Below are positions 45,627 to 54,613 of a stretch of DNA of 64,000 nt, piece by piece. Under the pieces are notes generated by a model. It worked only from the letters and a program-made list of their open reading frames with translations. It had not been told where the DNA came from and made no database searches. How positions within the stretch are numbered: position 1 is the stretch's first letter; the number at the start of each line of letters is the position of its first letter. Source of the DNA: Gracilibacillus salinarum (GTDB lineage Bacteria > Bacillota > Bacilli > Bacillales > Amphibacillaceae); contig NZ_CP095071.1 in assembly GCF_022919575.1 (NCBI RefSeq), positions 3,358,001-3,422,000 of the forward strand. The letters run 5' to 3'. Both the position numbers and the translations under genes were made by a program.

Positions 45627-45995
45627 TTAATGCATGCGTTCCTGATAATGATCATAGGTGTCGATTGCAAGTGTGACTGCTTGGGCGAATGCTGCTCCAC
45701 CGCCAAGTGCTGTGCTTATTGCTAAGGTTTCCATTATTTCTTTTTTGTCCGCGCCATGCTCGACAGCCCCTTTTGTATGGTAGATAATACAATACTCATC
45801 CTGGGCATAGATACTGATCGCCAGTGCCATTAATTGCTTGGTTTTCCTATCTATCGATCCTTCTTTAAAAGCTTCCTCAGTAAAATGAAAAAAGCCCCTC
45901 ATCATTTCTGGTAATTGGTCTTGTAATTTGGTTGTGCCACGTTTGTAATCGTCGATTGCCTGATCAAAGTAGTTGATTCCGTTCGTACTTTCCAT
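45627..45995 (-). CDS. Carboxymuconolactone decarboxylase/AhpD-like protein
   Basis: 122 residues, all helical. The AhpD-core segment is DEYCIIYHTKGAVEHGADKKEIMETL. In active AhpD proteins this reads CxxCxxxH; here only the second Cys and the His are present (Asp-Glu-Tyr-Cys), so disulfide reductase activity is doubtful. ATG 45995 follows AAGGTGGGA; the frame to 46109 lacks an RBS. It stands alone; function unknown. Confidence 0.8.
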   Translation of the reverse strand: MESTNGINYFDQAIDDYKRGTTKLQDQLPEMMRGFFHFTEEAFKEGSIDRKTKQLMALAISIYAQDEYCIIYHTKGAVEHGADKKEIMETLAISTALGGGAAFAQAVTLAIDTYDHYQERMH

Positions 45996-46112
45996 GTTAT
46001 CCCACCTTTCACTATAATGTGTGTTTGTGCATATCTTTTTATACAAGAAGATGTTCAAAAAAAGTTCTGGAAAAATTGCTATGGACAATTTCATTTCCTT
46101 TTTGAACATGTT

Positions 46113-46264
46113 TTACCACGGCGCTAACCGTCCGTAATACTCCACTTCAAGATTCGATAAATAAATTAAAAAGCTAAGTGAGGGATTAACGGACGATAAC
46201 TTCCTGATAAGTTTCGCTAGAATCAGTGGGGTCAAAACTCTCGCTGCTGGAAGTCTCATTTTAC
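46113..46264. repeat. Second dispersed structured repeat, copy B
   Basis: 152 bp with the same order as copy A: CACGGCGCTAACCGTCCG, TTCAAGATTCGATAAAT, AGCTAAGTGAGGGATTAACG, GACGATAACTTCCTGATAAG, a weakened final hairpin and AAGTCTCATTTTAC. CTCCACTT pairs with AAGTGAGG and CGTCC with GGACG. It lies between two divergent genes. Confidence 0.75.
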
Positions 46265-46323
46265 AAGGAACCATAGACATTTGTTGATCAAATCGCTAAA
46301 ATATCAGAAGGGGGTAATAAAAG

Positions 46324-46539
46324 ATGTGTGAAGAAAAAGCGAATAAAGTACAATTAAAAGTAAGAGATAATGGCTCAATCTTAGTAACGGGAGATGTGGA
46401 ACTGGTAGATGCGGAAGGTAATCCGTTCCCTACGAAACAGAAATTTTCATTATGCCGCTGCGGTGCATCGAAAAATAAGCCGTTTTGTGACGGATCTCAT
46501 AAAGAAATTGATTTTCAGGATCAGATTAGAGCGAAATAA
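46324..46539 (+). CDS. CDGSH iron-sulfur domain protein
   Basis: 71 residues. The [2Fe-2S] motif is CRCGASKNKPFCDGSH, the full C-x-C-x(S)-x3-P-x2-CDG-x-x-H pattern. Before it comes a short beta strand region (LKVRDNGSILVTGDVEL). Bacterial single-domain CDGSH proteins are redox or cluster-transfer proteins. RBS AAGGGGG precedes ATG 46324. Confidence 0.92.
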   Translation: MCEEKANKVQLKVRDNGSILVTGDVELVDAEGNPFPTKQKFSLCRCGASKNKPFCDGSHKEIDFQDQIRAK

Positions 46540-46610
46540 TAACCGATGTTTTTGTGTCCTCTTTTTGTGGTAATAAATATATAAACGCTACAAAGAGAGG
46601 TGAATACCTA

Positions 46611-46766
46611 ATGGTACAAAATAAAGACGTGGAAGTAGAAAAGCGCGAAAAGAAAACCGACTCTAGCAAAGTAGGCGTTGCTGCAATAAAATATATAACA
46701 TATTTAATTATTTTCTTTGGAATTTTATGGTTTCTTATTAATTATGTAGTAGGACCTTTCTTATAA
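46611..46766 (+). CDS. Small single-span membrane protein (51 aa)
   Basis: A charged N-terminus (VEVEKREKKTDSSK) followed by one membrane helix YITYLIIFFGILWFLINYVV. RBS GAGAGGTGA lies ~9 bases before ATG 46611. Its own terminator follows. No family is recognised. Confidence 0.65.
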   Translation: MVQNKDVEVEKREKKTDSSKVGVAAIKYITYLIIFFGILWFLINYVVGPFL

Positions 46767-46771
46767 GTTGG

Positions 46772-46808
46772 TAAAAAAGCACTAAACCTTTGGTTAGTGC
46801 TTTTTTCT
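46772..46808 (+). terminator. Terminator of the 51-aa membrane protein gene
   Basis: AAAAAAGCACTAA and TTAGTGCTTTTTT form the stem and T-run. Confidence 0.9.
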
Positions 46809-46972
46809 TGTTCAGGAAACACAATAAATACAAATTAGCTTTTTTTACAATAGTAACTAACTTGTATATATTTTTATCAAGTATGGCATATGGTGATGGA
46901 TGAAGGATATAATGGATGATATTATAGTATTAGCGTATCCAGAAAGGTTATCCATTTGTGTTATAAAAACCA

Positions 46973-46989
46973 TGTTAGATTTCCTTACA
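46973..46989. promoter_or_regulatory. GlnR/TnrA box upstream of the ammonium transporter
   Basis: TGTTAGATTTCCTTACA fits the 17-bp palindromic consensus TGTNAN7TNACA exactly. It lies ~85 bp before the AmtB start, so nitrogen control of the cluster is expected. The rest of 46810-47073 shows nothing definite. Confidence 0.8.
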
Positions 46990-47073
46990 CAAAAATTGTC
47001 GGTCTAGGTTTTTCGTCTTAAACTGTATTTAACAGATGATGTTAATATTTTTTACAAGGAGAGGAAAAGCGAA

Positions 47074-48354
47074 ATGGAAATGGTACTTATGGATAATTTA
47101 TGGGTCATTATTGGTACTTTCTTAGTTTTATTAATGCTTGGTGGATTTATCTTACTTGAGGCTGGTTCTACCAGAATGAAAAACGCTGGTCATATCGCAG
47201 GTAAAACAATTTTTACAGCTGGTATCGGTTCTTTGGTATTCTGGGCAGTCGGTTACGGATTTATTTACGGAGAAGGAAACTGGTTTATCGGAATGTCCAA
47301 TTTCTTTTACGGTGACACAAGTTTCAGCGGTGACGGATTATCCCCAGCTGTAGACTTCATGTTCCAAATGATGTTCGCACTTATTGCTTTAACTATTGCA
47401 TTTGGTGGTTTTGCAGAGCGTGCTAAACTGTCTGCATATGTAGTATTTGCTGTTCTTTTCTCGGCGTTAGTATATCCGGTAGTTGCTCACTGGATTTGGG
47501 GTGGCGGCTGGTTAGCGGATCATGGTAAACAAGATTTCGCGGGTTCAACCGTTGTACACTTAACAGGTGCGATGGCGGCATTAGCTGCTACTATTATCTT
47601 AAAACCTCGAATTGGTAAATACAATAAAGATGGTTCGTCTAATGATATCGCAGGTCATAACCAAGTGTATACAGCATTAGCCGTATTACTACTTTGGGTA
47701 GGTTGGTTTGGATTTAACGGTGCAAGTACATTTGGTGTATCAGACGCATTCTTCGGATTTGTTATTTTAAACACGCAATTAGCAGCGGCTGCTGGTGCGG
47801 TTGCGGCAATGTTACTTGTTTGGGCTTTAACTGGTAAAGCAGACGTTCCAACTACGTTAAATGGTGCATTAGCAGGTTTAGTTGCCATTACGGCATCTTG
47901 TGGTTTCGTAGATCCTTGGGCGGCAGTCGTAATCGGTGCTGTTGGTGGTTTGATTGTATATGCTAGTATGAAATTCTTTGATCGTGCTAGAATTGACGAT
48001 CCGATCTTCGCTTTATCAGTACACGGTACAGTTGGTGTTTGGGGTACTATCTCAACAGGTTTCTTCGCTACACAGCCATTGTCAACGGGAATGGATTGGG
48101 GTCAGCCAGGTTTATTCTACGGTGGTGGATTCGAACAGTTAGGTGTTCAAATCCTTGGTGTTGCAGCGAGTGGTGCTTACGCATTTGTTGTATCATTCAT
48201 TATCTTAAAAGTGATGGATAAAGTAATGGGTGGACTTCGTGTATCAGAAGAAGAAGAGATCATTGGTCTTGACTTAAGTGAACACGGCAGTTACGGTTAC
48301 CCAGAAAATATTCCACATCCAAGCGAGCAAAAAGCGGATAAGATAAATGCATAG
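47074..48354 (+). CDS. amtB: Ammonium transporter, Amt family
   Basis: 426 residues with 11 helices. The twin pore histidines are visible in TVVHLTGAMAALAA and LSVHGTVGVWGT, and the periplasmic gate region in FAERAKLSAYV. The cytoplasmic C-tail ends in HPSEQKADKINA. RBS AAGGAGAG precedes ATG 47074. A perfect GlnR/TnrA box lies upstream. No glnK follows as it does in many bacteria; instead three cytoplasmic genes follow closely. Confidence 0.95.
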   Translation: MEMVLMDNLWVIIGTFLVLLMLGGFILLEAGSTRMKNAGHIAGKTIFTAGIGSLVFWAVGYGFIYGEGNWFIGMSNFFYGDTSFSGDGLSPAVDFMFQMMFALIALTIAFGGFAERAKLSAYVVFAVLFSALVYPVVAHWIWGGGWLADHGKQDFAGSTVVHLTGAMAALAATIILKPRIGKYNKDGSSNDIAGHNQVYTALAVLLLWVGWFGFNGASTFGVSDAFFGFVILNTQLAAAAGAVAAMLLVWALTGKADVPTTLNGALAGLVAITASCGFVDPWAAVVIGAVGGLIVYASMKFFDRARIDDPIFALSVHGTVGVWGTISTGFFATQPLSTGMDWGQPGLFYGGGFEQLGVQILGVAASGAYAFVVSFIILKVMDKVMGGLRVSEEEEIIGLDLSEHGSYGYPENIPHPSEQKADKINA

Positions 48355-48382
48355 TTCGTCCATAAGGGAGTGGAGTTCCGCA

Positions 48383-49342
48383 ATGAACTTTACAGACATA
48401 AAAGATTTTCGTGAAGCGCATATTCATCAGCAAAGCAACCACGATAATTTAAATGAATTTCATGATGATATTATGCGCAAAACGGTACAATTAGCAATGA
48501 AGAAGATGGAGGATGAGCAGGGGGAAATCCCTGCTCCCTTCGCTTTTTTTCTAATGGGTAGTGCAGGCAGAAGTGAACAATCTATTTGGAGTGATCAGGA
48601 TCATGGCATTGTTTTTGATGGTTCTGAATCCTATCAGCATTATTTTCTTCAATTAGGAGAAAAAATCGTGGAAGGACTGGAAATAGCCGGTTATGAGCGA
48701 TGTGACGGTAAAGTAATGTCGTCAGAATCCAGATGGACGAAATCGGTAGATGAATGGAAGGAACAAGTGGTGAATTGGTTGGAAGAAGAAAGCTGGCAAT
48801 CGCTGAGACACTTTTCCACCTTTTTTGATTCAAGAGTGTTACTGGGAGAAGCCGATTTATTACAGGAATTAAAAGAGGAAACCTTTCAATATATCGATAA
48901 CAATCCGAAAGTGATACCGAGACTAGTTGACAATGTAGACTTCATTCGCAAGGGAGTCGGTGTCTTCGGTCAATTGTTACCCGAGCAAAGCGGGAAAATG
49001 TCAGGTCAGATTAACATTAAAACAACGACGCTTTTTCCTTATATCAATTCATTACGGCTGCTGGCTTTGTGCAATGATTTCAATCAGGCACCTACTATGT
49101 CCAGGTTTGAAAATTTAAAGTCTAAGTATCCATTTCTGTCAGATTATCAGATGCTATTTAAGAATTTACTAGCTTTTAAATTCGAGTTCACCAATGATGT
49201 GGAAGAATATGAAGAAGTACACTATATTCCTTTGAAAGATTTATCGAAACGTCATAAACAGGAGTTGAAGGAATTTATGAAAAAAGGTACAGAGTTATTT
49301 GACCGTACCAAACATACGATTGAAGAAGAGTGTTCGAAATGA
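48383..49342 (+). CDS. DUF294-family nucleotidyltransferase-like protein
   Basis: 319 residues. Residues ~45-150 form a GlnD/GlnE-like nucleotidyltransferase core: FFLMGSAGRSEQSIWSDQDHGIVF (G-S-x-G-R-x-E and D-x-D signature). The rest is the DUF294_C helical domain (YINSLRLLALC). It has no CBS or cyclic-nucleotide domain, which many relatives carry. ATG 48383 has GGGAG and GGAG upstream; the frame from 48347 is not needed. Close linkage to AmtB suggests a role in nitrogen sensing by nucleotidylation, which is inference. Confidence 0.8.
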   Translation: MNFTDIKDFREAHIHQQSNHDNLNEFHDDIMRKTVQLAMKKMEDEQGEIPAPFAFFLMGSAGRSEQSIWSDQDHGIVFDGSESYQHYFLQLGEKIVEGLEIAGYERCDGKVMSSESRWTKSVDEWKEQVVNWLEEESWQSLRHFSTFFDSRVLLGEADLLQELKEETFQYIDNNPKVIPRLVDNVDFIRKGVGVFGQLLPEQSGKMSGQINIKTTTLFPYINSLRLLALCNDFNQAPTMSRFENLKSKYPFLSDYQMLFKNLLAFKFEFTNDVEEYEEVHYIPLKDLSKRHKQELKEFMKKGTELFDRTKHTIEEECSK

Positions 49343-50067
49343 TTATGAATCAGATGCTTCACTTCATAAAGCAAATGTCAGGGAAAATGACGGACAGCAG
49401 TGTCTTAGCGGGTCAGTCGGATGCTCGGAAAATTGCCTATATGCGTAATTTGCAACGAGAATTAAAGCAAAAAGACGTTTTGAACACACCTTTTAAAGAT
49501 CTTTCAGTTGTAGTGTTTGATATTGAAACAACAGGCTTCTTTCCATACAATGGTGATCGAATTCTTTCAATAGGTGCTGTTAAGATGAAAGGGGCAGAAA
49601 TACTAGAGGATCAGCTATTTTATAAGACCATTTACAGTGCTCTTCCACCGCCACAGGAAATTGAGGAATTAACGGGGATTACAGCCTTCGAATTAAATCA
49701 GGCAGCTACTTTACCTGACGTGTTAAAACAATTTTTTATGTTTGTTCGCAGTGATACGTTAGTGGCACATCATTCCAGTCATGAGAAGCAATTTATGAAA
49801 CATGCCAGCTGGACGGCATTAAAGACGAGTTTTCAACACCGTATTATTGATACATCCTTTCTTACAAAAGTGGTATCACCAGAGATCGACTATGTCTCAT
49901 TAGATGACTGGTGTAATCATCATGGCGTCGAAATTGGCAACAGACATCATGCATTATATGATGCAGCTGCAACAGCAAAGTTGTGGTCTGAGAATATTAA
50001 GATAGCAGAAGAAATGGGTTTTCATAACCTGAAAGATATCTATACGCATATTGCTAGCTTGCCTTAA
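49339..50067 (+). CDS. DnaQ-like 3'-5' exonuclease (DEDDh)
   Basis: 242 residues. Exo I motif is VFDIETTGF (Asp, Glu), Exo II lies around TLVAHHSSHEKQFM, and Exo III HHALYDAAATAKLW has the DEDDh His and Asp. The first ~45 residues are a helical extension. ATG 49339 overlaps the DUF294 stop (ATGA). The DUF294-exonuclease pairing recurs in bacteria; their joint function is not known to me. Confidence 0.85.
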   Translation: MIMNQMLHFIKQMSGKMTDSSVLAGQSDARKIAYMRNLQRELKQKDVLNTPFKDLSVVVFDIETTGFFPYNGDRILSIGAVKMKGAEILEDQLFYKTIYSALPPPQEIEELTGITAFELNQAATLPDVLKQFFMFVRSDTLVAHHSSHEKQFMKHASWTALKTSFQHRIIDTSFLTKVVSPEIDYVSLDDWCNHHGVEIGNRHHALYDAAATAKLWSENIKIAEEMGFHNLKDIYTHIASLP

Positions 50068-50086
50068 CCTGAAAGGGGAGAAGAGT

Positions 50087-50326
50087 GTGAATAATGATAT
50101 TCCGGACCATGTAGCGGCTTTTCCGATTAGTGTGGTAAAGGATTTAACGCAATTGAGCGGAAGACAAATCCGATACTATGAGGAACAAGGTTTAATTTCT
50201 CCTGCAAGAAATAAAGGGAACCGGAGAATGTTTTCGTTAAATGATATTGACCGACTGAAAGAGATAAAAAAACTCATTGATCAAGGGATCAATATTGCAG
50301 GTATTAAGGCAATGCTAAAAGACTAA
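50087..50326 (+). CDS. GlnR/TnrA-like MerR-family regulator lacking the C-terminal domain
   Basis: 79 residues. It matches the GlnR DNA-binding domain closely: FPISVVKDLTQLSGRQIRYY, EEQGLISPARNKGNRRMFSL and DIDRLKEIKKLIDQGINIAG. GlnR (~130 aa) and TnrA (~110 aa) carry a C-terminal tail that binds glutamine synthetase; here the protein stops at MLKD just after the HTH. GTG 50087 follows AGGGGAG by 6 bases. It ends the AmtB cluster, whose promoter has a GlnR/TnrA box. It could be an unregulated competitor or autoregulator; inference. Confidence 0.82.
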   Translation: MNNDIPDHVAAFPISVVKDLTQLSGRQIRYYEEQGLISPARNKGNRRMFSLNDIDRLKEIKKLIDQGINIAGIKAMLKD

Positions 50327-50364
50327 ACTCCCCTAGTCGTTTATCAAGCTAAGGGAGTTTTTTG
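50325..50364 (+). terminator. Terminator of the ammonium cluster
   Basis: AAACTCCCCTAG and CTAAGGGAGTTT form a stem followed by TTTT. Confidence 0.88.
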
Positions 50365-50374
50365 TGAGTACAAA

Positions 50375-50590
50375 AAGCATAAAATTTTAAGGCTTCGTCC
50401 ACTTTCTGACAGGAACAGGCGTGTCTATGCGAGCATAGAAGACTTACCGATTGGTGATAAACAGAGGCTTAGTCGCCCTTATGTACTTGGGCGAAAATTA
50501 TCATCTGTATCACTTGCTTACCGTAATCTCTTTGTCTCAGTCGATGCCGTCCAGTCGCTACGTTTCTATACGGACGCTTGCACTTTTCTA
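50375..50590. other. Non-coding segment of unknown nature, possibly a repeat or relic
   Basis: ~215 bp with GC higher than its surroundings and small inverted repeats (CTATGCGAGCATAG at 50426-50439; CGCCCTTATG...TTGGGCG). No open frame and no RNA family recognised. The composition suggests an inserted, possibly dispersed element, but no second copy is in the window. Confidence 0.3.
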
Positions 50591-50597
50591 ATGATGT

Positions 50598-51379
50598 TTA
50601 TTTATTAAAGAGGTCAAAAAGGCCACCGATTCCACTTTCACCTTTGTTTCCGCCCTTCTCAGGTAAGGCGGCAAATACTTTGCTGGCAAGTCGACTAAAA
50701 GGTAACGATTGTACCCAGACGGTCCCTGGACCAGTTAATGTCGCAAAGAATATGCCTTCTCCTCCGAACAGAGCAGTTTTTACACCGCCGACGAATTCAA
50801 TGTTATAATCAACATCTCCAGTCATTGCCACAAGACAACCGGTGTCTACTTTTAGTTTTTCACCTGGTTGCAGTACGCGTTTGTGGATGGTGCCTCCTGC
50901 ATGAATGAAAGCCAAACCATCGCCTTCTAGTTTTTGCATGATAAAGCCTTCTCCCCGAAGAACCCAGTACCGATTTTACGTTGGAATTCAATGCCAACAG
51001 TAACGCCTTTTGCAGCAGCAAGAAAGGCATCCTTTTGACAAATAATTTTTCCGCGCAGTGCGCTCAGATCCATCGGCACAATTTTACCAGGGTATGGCGA
51101 GGCAAAGCTGACATGTTTCTTACCAACCCCTTGATTCGTAAAGGTTGTCATAAACAAGCTTTCACCGGTAATGACTCGTTTACCAGCTCCAAGTAATTTA
51201 CCAACCAATCCCCCTTGCTGTGAAGATCCGTCACCAAAGATTGTTTCCATGGAAATGTCACTGTCCATCATCATCAAACTACCTGCTTCTGCAATAACGG
51301 TTTCCTGCGGATCTAACTCTACTTCGACAAACTGCATATCATCACCGTATAATGTAAAGTCAATTTCATGATTGTTCAT
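50598..51379 (-). pseudogene. AIM24/TIGR00266-family protein, frameshifted
   Basis: The N-terminal part (51379 to 50927) encodes IDFTLYGDDMQFVEVELDP to [16 protein letters not shown] and stops; the C-terminal part (to 50598) continues [18 protein letters not shown] in another frame. Restoring one G in the run after TTCTTC gives ...[17 protein letters not shown]..., the expected family sequence. Intact it would be ~260 residues with a double-stranded beta-helix fold of unknown function. ATG 51379 has AAAGGGAG. Decay or sequencing error cannot be told apart here. Confidence 0.85.
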
Positions 51380-51679
51380 CGTCAATCCACTCCCTTTTTG
51401 TTGGTCTGTGCATATATACGAACCAACGATCAAAAGGATTCTTCATATTTTATATAAATTGAATAAATATTCAGTCTATTTATGAAAAAGGGCGGTATTA
51501 TCACGTTTTTATCATTACAAAACCGTTACAAATTAGGAGTATTTGAATAAAATGTAGAGAATCAAAAAGAATTTAAAAGAATTTCATTATTTATATTTAC
51601 AAATCAAATAAATATGGTACTATATAAGTGAATTCACTAGTAAATGCGAATATTTTTTTAGGAAAGGGGATAGTTGACT

Positions 51680-51847
51680 ATGGTAACTTCTTTATACATG
51701 GTTTCTCTAACTATTCTGCTTACTTTTCTAGTTTTATCTGCTTTGGAAAAAATTTCAGCGCGCAGAAAAAAACTAAAAGTAGAATTGAATTTGGAACCTT
51801 CCAAAGCACAAGTACAGCCGGTAATTGCTGGCAAAGAAATCAGATAA
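51680..51847 (+). CDS. Small membrane protein (55 aa)
   Basis: Starts with a hydrophobic helix (MVTSLYMVSLTILLTFLVLS), then a basic segment SARRKKLK and a tail. RBS AAAGGGGA lies ~9 bases before ATG 51680, and a clear terminator follows, so it is a well-formed single-gene unit. No family is recognised. The upstream ~250 bp is A/T-rich, with a possible TTTACA (51596) / TACTAT (51618) promoter. Confidence 0.65.
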   Translation: MVTSLYMVSLTILLTFLVLSALEKISARRKKLKVELNLEPSKAQVQPVIAGKEIR

Positions 51848-51879
51848 CCAAACTAGTCCGTTGTAGAACTAGTCGAAAT

Positions 51880-51912
51880 AGAGCCTCCTGTTCTTTCAGG
51901 AGGTTTTTTGTT
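51880..51912 (+). terminator. Terminator after the 55-aa protein gene
   Basis: CCTCCTG and CAGGAGG form a tight hairpin before TTTTTTG. Confidence 0.9.
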
Positions 51913-52653
51913 TAGCAAAAAAGCATATACGTTATCATGCTGAACATGAAGGTGTGTTCTTATAATATGGATTATGTTAACTGGCCGCTTTATGCTTTGT
52001 GGTAATTTTGAAATGATTCATGTGCTGGGATACCGCTCCGTCCAATCACTCCGCGTCCTGCGGGGCACGGCTGAAGCTAGGCTACTACTTGCGTTACTTC
52101 TTTGCTGCCTTGCACCGAGGAAGCCTACTTCGAAGCATTACTAGTAGACGCAGGTGCAGACGTTGTGGATCTTCAGCGCCTGCCTGTCCCGCGGGAGTCT
52201 CCGTGGTTGGCCTACGCTAGAATTGGGACTCTACAATTTTTGTCAGAGCTAGCATATTGATCGCATGCATATATAATAGCTATGGAAAAATGCCAAGAAC
52301 CACTGCTATTTACTGTTACATAAGTTGAAGCACTTCTCTTAAGCGCAGGAAATAGGCGGAGACTCCCGTGGAATCAGCGCGAGCTAAAGATCCACTTCAT
52401 TTGTGCCTGTGTCTTCTAGTATCGCTTCGAGGTAAGCTTCCTCGGCACAAGGCAGCACAGATGTTATTTCAAGTAGTAGCCTTGCAGACCGCCGTGCCCA
52501 CAGGACGCGGAGCCTATTTCCGGAGCTTTGCTAAGCAGATAAAATATTTCAAAATGACCGTTTTGCCATATAGCCTTAGTTAACATAATCCACATTATAG
52601 GTAATCGTATAATCTTTATGTCAATTAGTACCGGGCGGTTTATGAGCAGTTTA
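51913..52653 (-). repeat. Full-length dispersed palindromic element R8 (inner cassette inverted)
   Basis: Left inverted repeat TATAATATGGATTATG (51960-51975), module B with GCTCCGTCCAATCACTCCGCG...GTCTCCGTGGTTGGCC, linker, then module A ending GCCTATTTCCGGAGC and AGCCTTAGTTAACATAATCCACATTATAGG. The right hairpin is eroded (ACCGGGCGGTTTATGAGCAG). It has CTCCGTGG rather than CTACGTGG at the IS target position. Confidence 0.88.
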
Positions 52654-52839
52654 TCTAAATGCATGCAGTACAAAAAATGCTTATGTCTACTTTCTCCGAT
52701 TTTTAGCGAATTTTTTGAATAGTAGAACTTGTTTATACCCTCTTGAAATTGTCCATGTTTCACTTATAATGTGTCCTAGCTGATCAGAAAATTTATTAAA
52801 TTTTCTGAAAATTATCACATTAATAAAGGTGGAATCAAA

Positions 52840-54372
52840 ATGGAGAAACCAAAAAGGGTGGGTTTTTTCCAGCGAAGTCTTAATCGTATCGAATATATTG
52901 GTAATAAATTGCCCCACCCAGTAACACTTTTTATGCTATTGGCATTTTTAGTATTAGTTCTATCTGCTGTCATTTCTAGTACAGGTATAACGGTAGAAAA
53001 TCCGAGTAATCCTGAAGAAGAAGTTGCTGTGAAGAACTTATTAAATGCAGAAGGTATCAGTTATATTTTCACAAGTATGGTGGATAATTTCATTAACTTC
53101 GCACCGCTTGGTGTTGTACTTGTGACGATGCTTGGAATTGGTCTTGCCGAAAGAACGGGAATGATCAGTGCAGCATTAAGAGCTTTTGTACTATCTTTGC
53201 CAAAAGCATTGATCACTGCAGGGTTAGTGTTTGCAGGTATTATGTCTAGTGTGGCAACAGATGCAGGTTATGTTTTATTACCTCCATTGGGGGCTGTGCT
53301 TTTTGCTGCCTTAGGTCGACATCCGATGGCTGGGCTAGCTGCTGCTTTTGCTGGTGTATCAGCAGGTTTTAGTGCAAATTTAGTACCAACAGCATTAGAA
53401 CCATTATTAGGCGAAATGACTATCGGTGCGGCGGCAATCGAGGATCCTGCTTATGCGGATACAATGAATATTTTAATGAATTATTACTTTACCATTGCAT
53501 CTGTATTTTTATTAACACTTGTCGGTACTTTGGTGACGGAAAAAATTGTAGAACCAAGATTAGGAGCCTATACGGGAAGCTTTAAAGAAGAAGCTACAGG
53601 CTTAACGCAAGTAGAGAAAAAGGGCTTGAAATTAGCAGGACTTTCTTTAGTTGCGGGAGCTATTGCTATTTCCTTTTTAATTGTGCCTGAAAATGCACCG
53701 TTAAGAGGGGAGAATGGTGCAATAATTGAGTCTCCATTTATGTCAGATGGTCTTGTTCCAATTATTTTTATTTTGTTCTTCATACCAGGAGTTGTATATG
53801 GTATCGTAGCAAAAAATATCCGAAACGACAAAGATGTGGCTAATCACTTATCTGACACGATGGGGTCAATGGGATTGTTCATTATTCTGTCATTTTCTGC
53901 TGGTCAGTTTGTTGCGTATTTTAATGAATCGAATCTGGGAATATTTATTGGTGTTTATGGCGCGAAATTCTTAGAGAATATCAGTTTAGAAGGTATTCCG
54001 CTATTGATTGTGTTTATTATCATAGCTGGTTTCATAAATATTTTCATCGGTAGTGCAACTGCGAAGTGGGCAATGATGGCTTCGATTTTTGTACCGATTA
54101 TGATGAAGTTGGGTTATTCACCGGAGTTGACGCAAATGGCATATCGTATTGCTGATTCCTCAACAAATATTATTTCACCTTTGATGACCTATTTTGCATT
54201 AATCATTGCGTTCGCGCAGAAATATGATAAGAAGATGGGAATTGGTACCTTGATATCTACGATGTTCCCATATGCAATCTTCTTCATGATCAGCTGGACA
54301 TTGATGTTGATCATCTGGATAATGTTTGGCTTCGACCTTGGTCCGGGATCATCTATCCATTATAATAACTAG
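52840..54372 (+). CDS. abgT: AbgT-family transporter
   Basis: 510 residues with ~12 helices. Landmarks of the AbgT (p-aminobenzoyl-glutamate) family: NRIEYIGNKLPHPVTLFMLL at the start, SSVATDAGYVLLPPLGA (hairpin 1), SAGFSANLVPTALEPLL, and IADSSTNIISPLMTYFALI near the end. Family members take up p-aminobenzoyl-glutamate or export sulfonamides. RBS AAAGGTGGAA precedes ATG 52840. No abgA/abgB hydrolase is nearby, so an efflux role is as likely as uptake. Confidence 0.9.
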   Translation: MEKPKRVGFFQRSLNRIEYIGNKLPHPVTLFMLLAFLVLVLSAVISSTGITVENPSNPEEEVAVKNLLNAEGISYIFTSMVDNFINFAPLGVVLVTMLGIGLAERTGMISAALRAFVLSLPKALITAGLVFAGIMSSVATDAGYVLLPPLGAVLFAALGRHPMAGLAAAFAGVSAGFSANLVPTALEPLLGEMTIGAAAIEDPAYADTMNILMNYYFTIASVFLLTLVGTLVTEKIVEPRLGAYTGSFKEEATGLTQVEKKGLKLAGLSLVAGAIAISFLIVPENAPLRGENGAIIESPFMSDGLVPIIFILFFIPGVVYGIVAKNIRNDKDVANHLSDTMGSMGLFIILSFSAGQFVAYFNESNLGIFIGVYGAKFLENISLEGIPLLIVFIIIAGFINIFIGSATAKWAMMASIFVPIMMKLGYSPELTQMAYRIADSSTNIISPLMTYFALIIAFAQKYDKKMGIGTLISTMFPYAIFFMISWTLMLIIWIMFGFDLGPGSSIHYNN

Positions 54373-54379
54373 TATAGTA

Positions 54380-54424
54380 ACAAAGGATAAAAACCTTCGT
54401 TTACGGGTTTTTATCCTTTTTTCT
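54380..54424 (+). terminator. Terminator of the AbgT gene
   Basis: AAAGGATAAAAACC and GGGTTTTTATCCTTT, followed by Ts. Confidence 0.88.
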
Positions 54425-54613
54425 TTTGTACAGGTGGCAAGAATCATGTAGAGCAAGCCTAATGGTTAAAGCTAACCAAAGTGATTTGCTATATTCTTCA
54501 ATAATTAGTCTGATGTTTGTGAGATTCTACAGTTTTTTTAATCTGATCATTTGTTGATAGAGAAAAGGCTAAAGGACTAGTATAATAGTTAGATAAAAAG
54601 AGGGGGATAATCT

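Noticed and set aside
49330..49338. GTG start for the exonuclease at 49330
   Set aside because: The ATG at 49339 overlaps the upstream stop in the usual ATGA manner and needs no extra residues.
52368..52583. Conserved small protein (frames at 52368, 39545 minus strand, and 31294)
   Set aside because: The similar peptides arise because the DNA of module A is repeated. The frames lack an RBS, are shifted or disrupted in other copies, and cover palindromic sequence.
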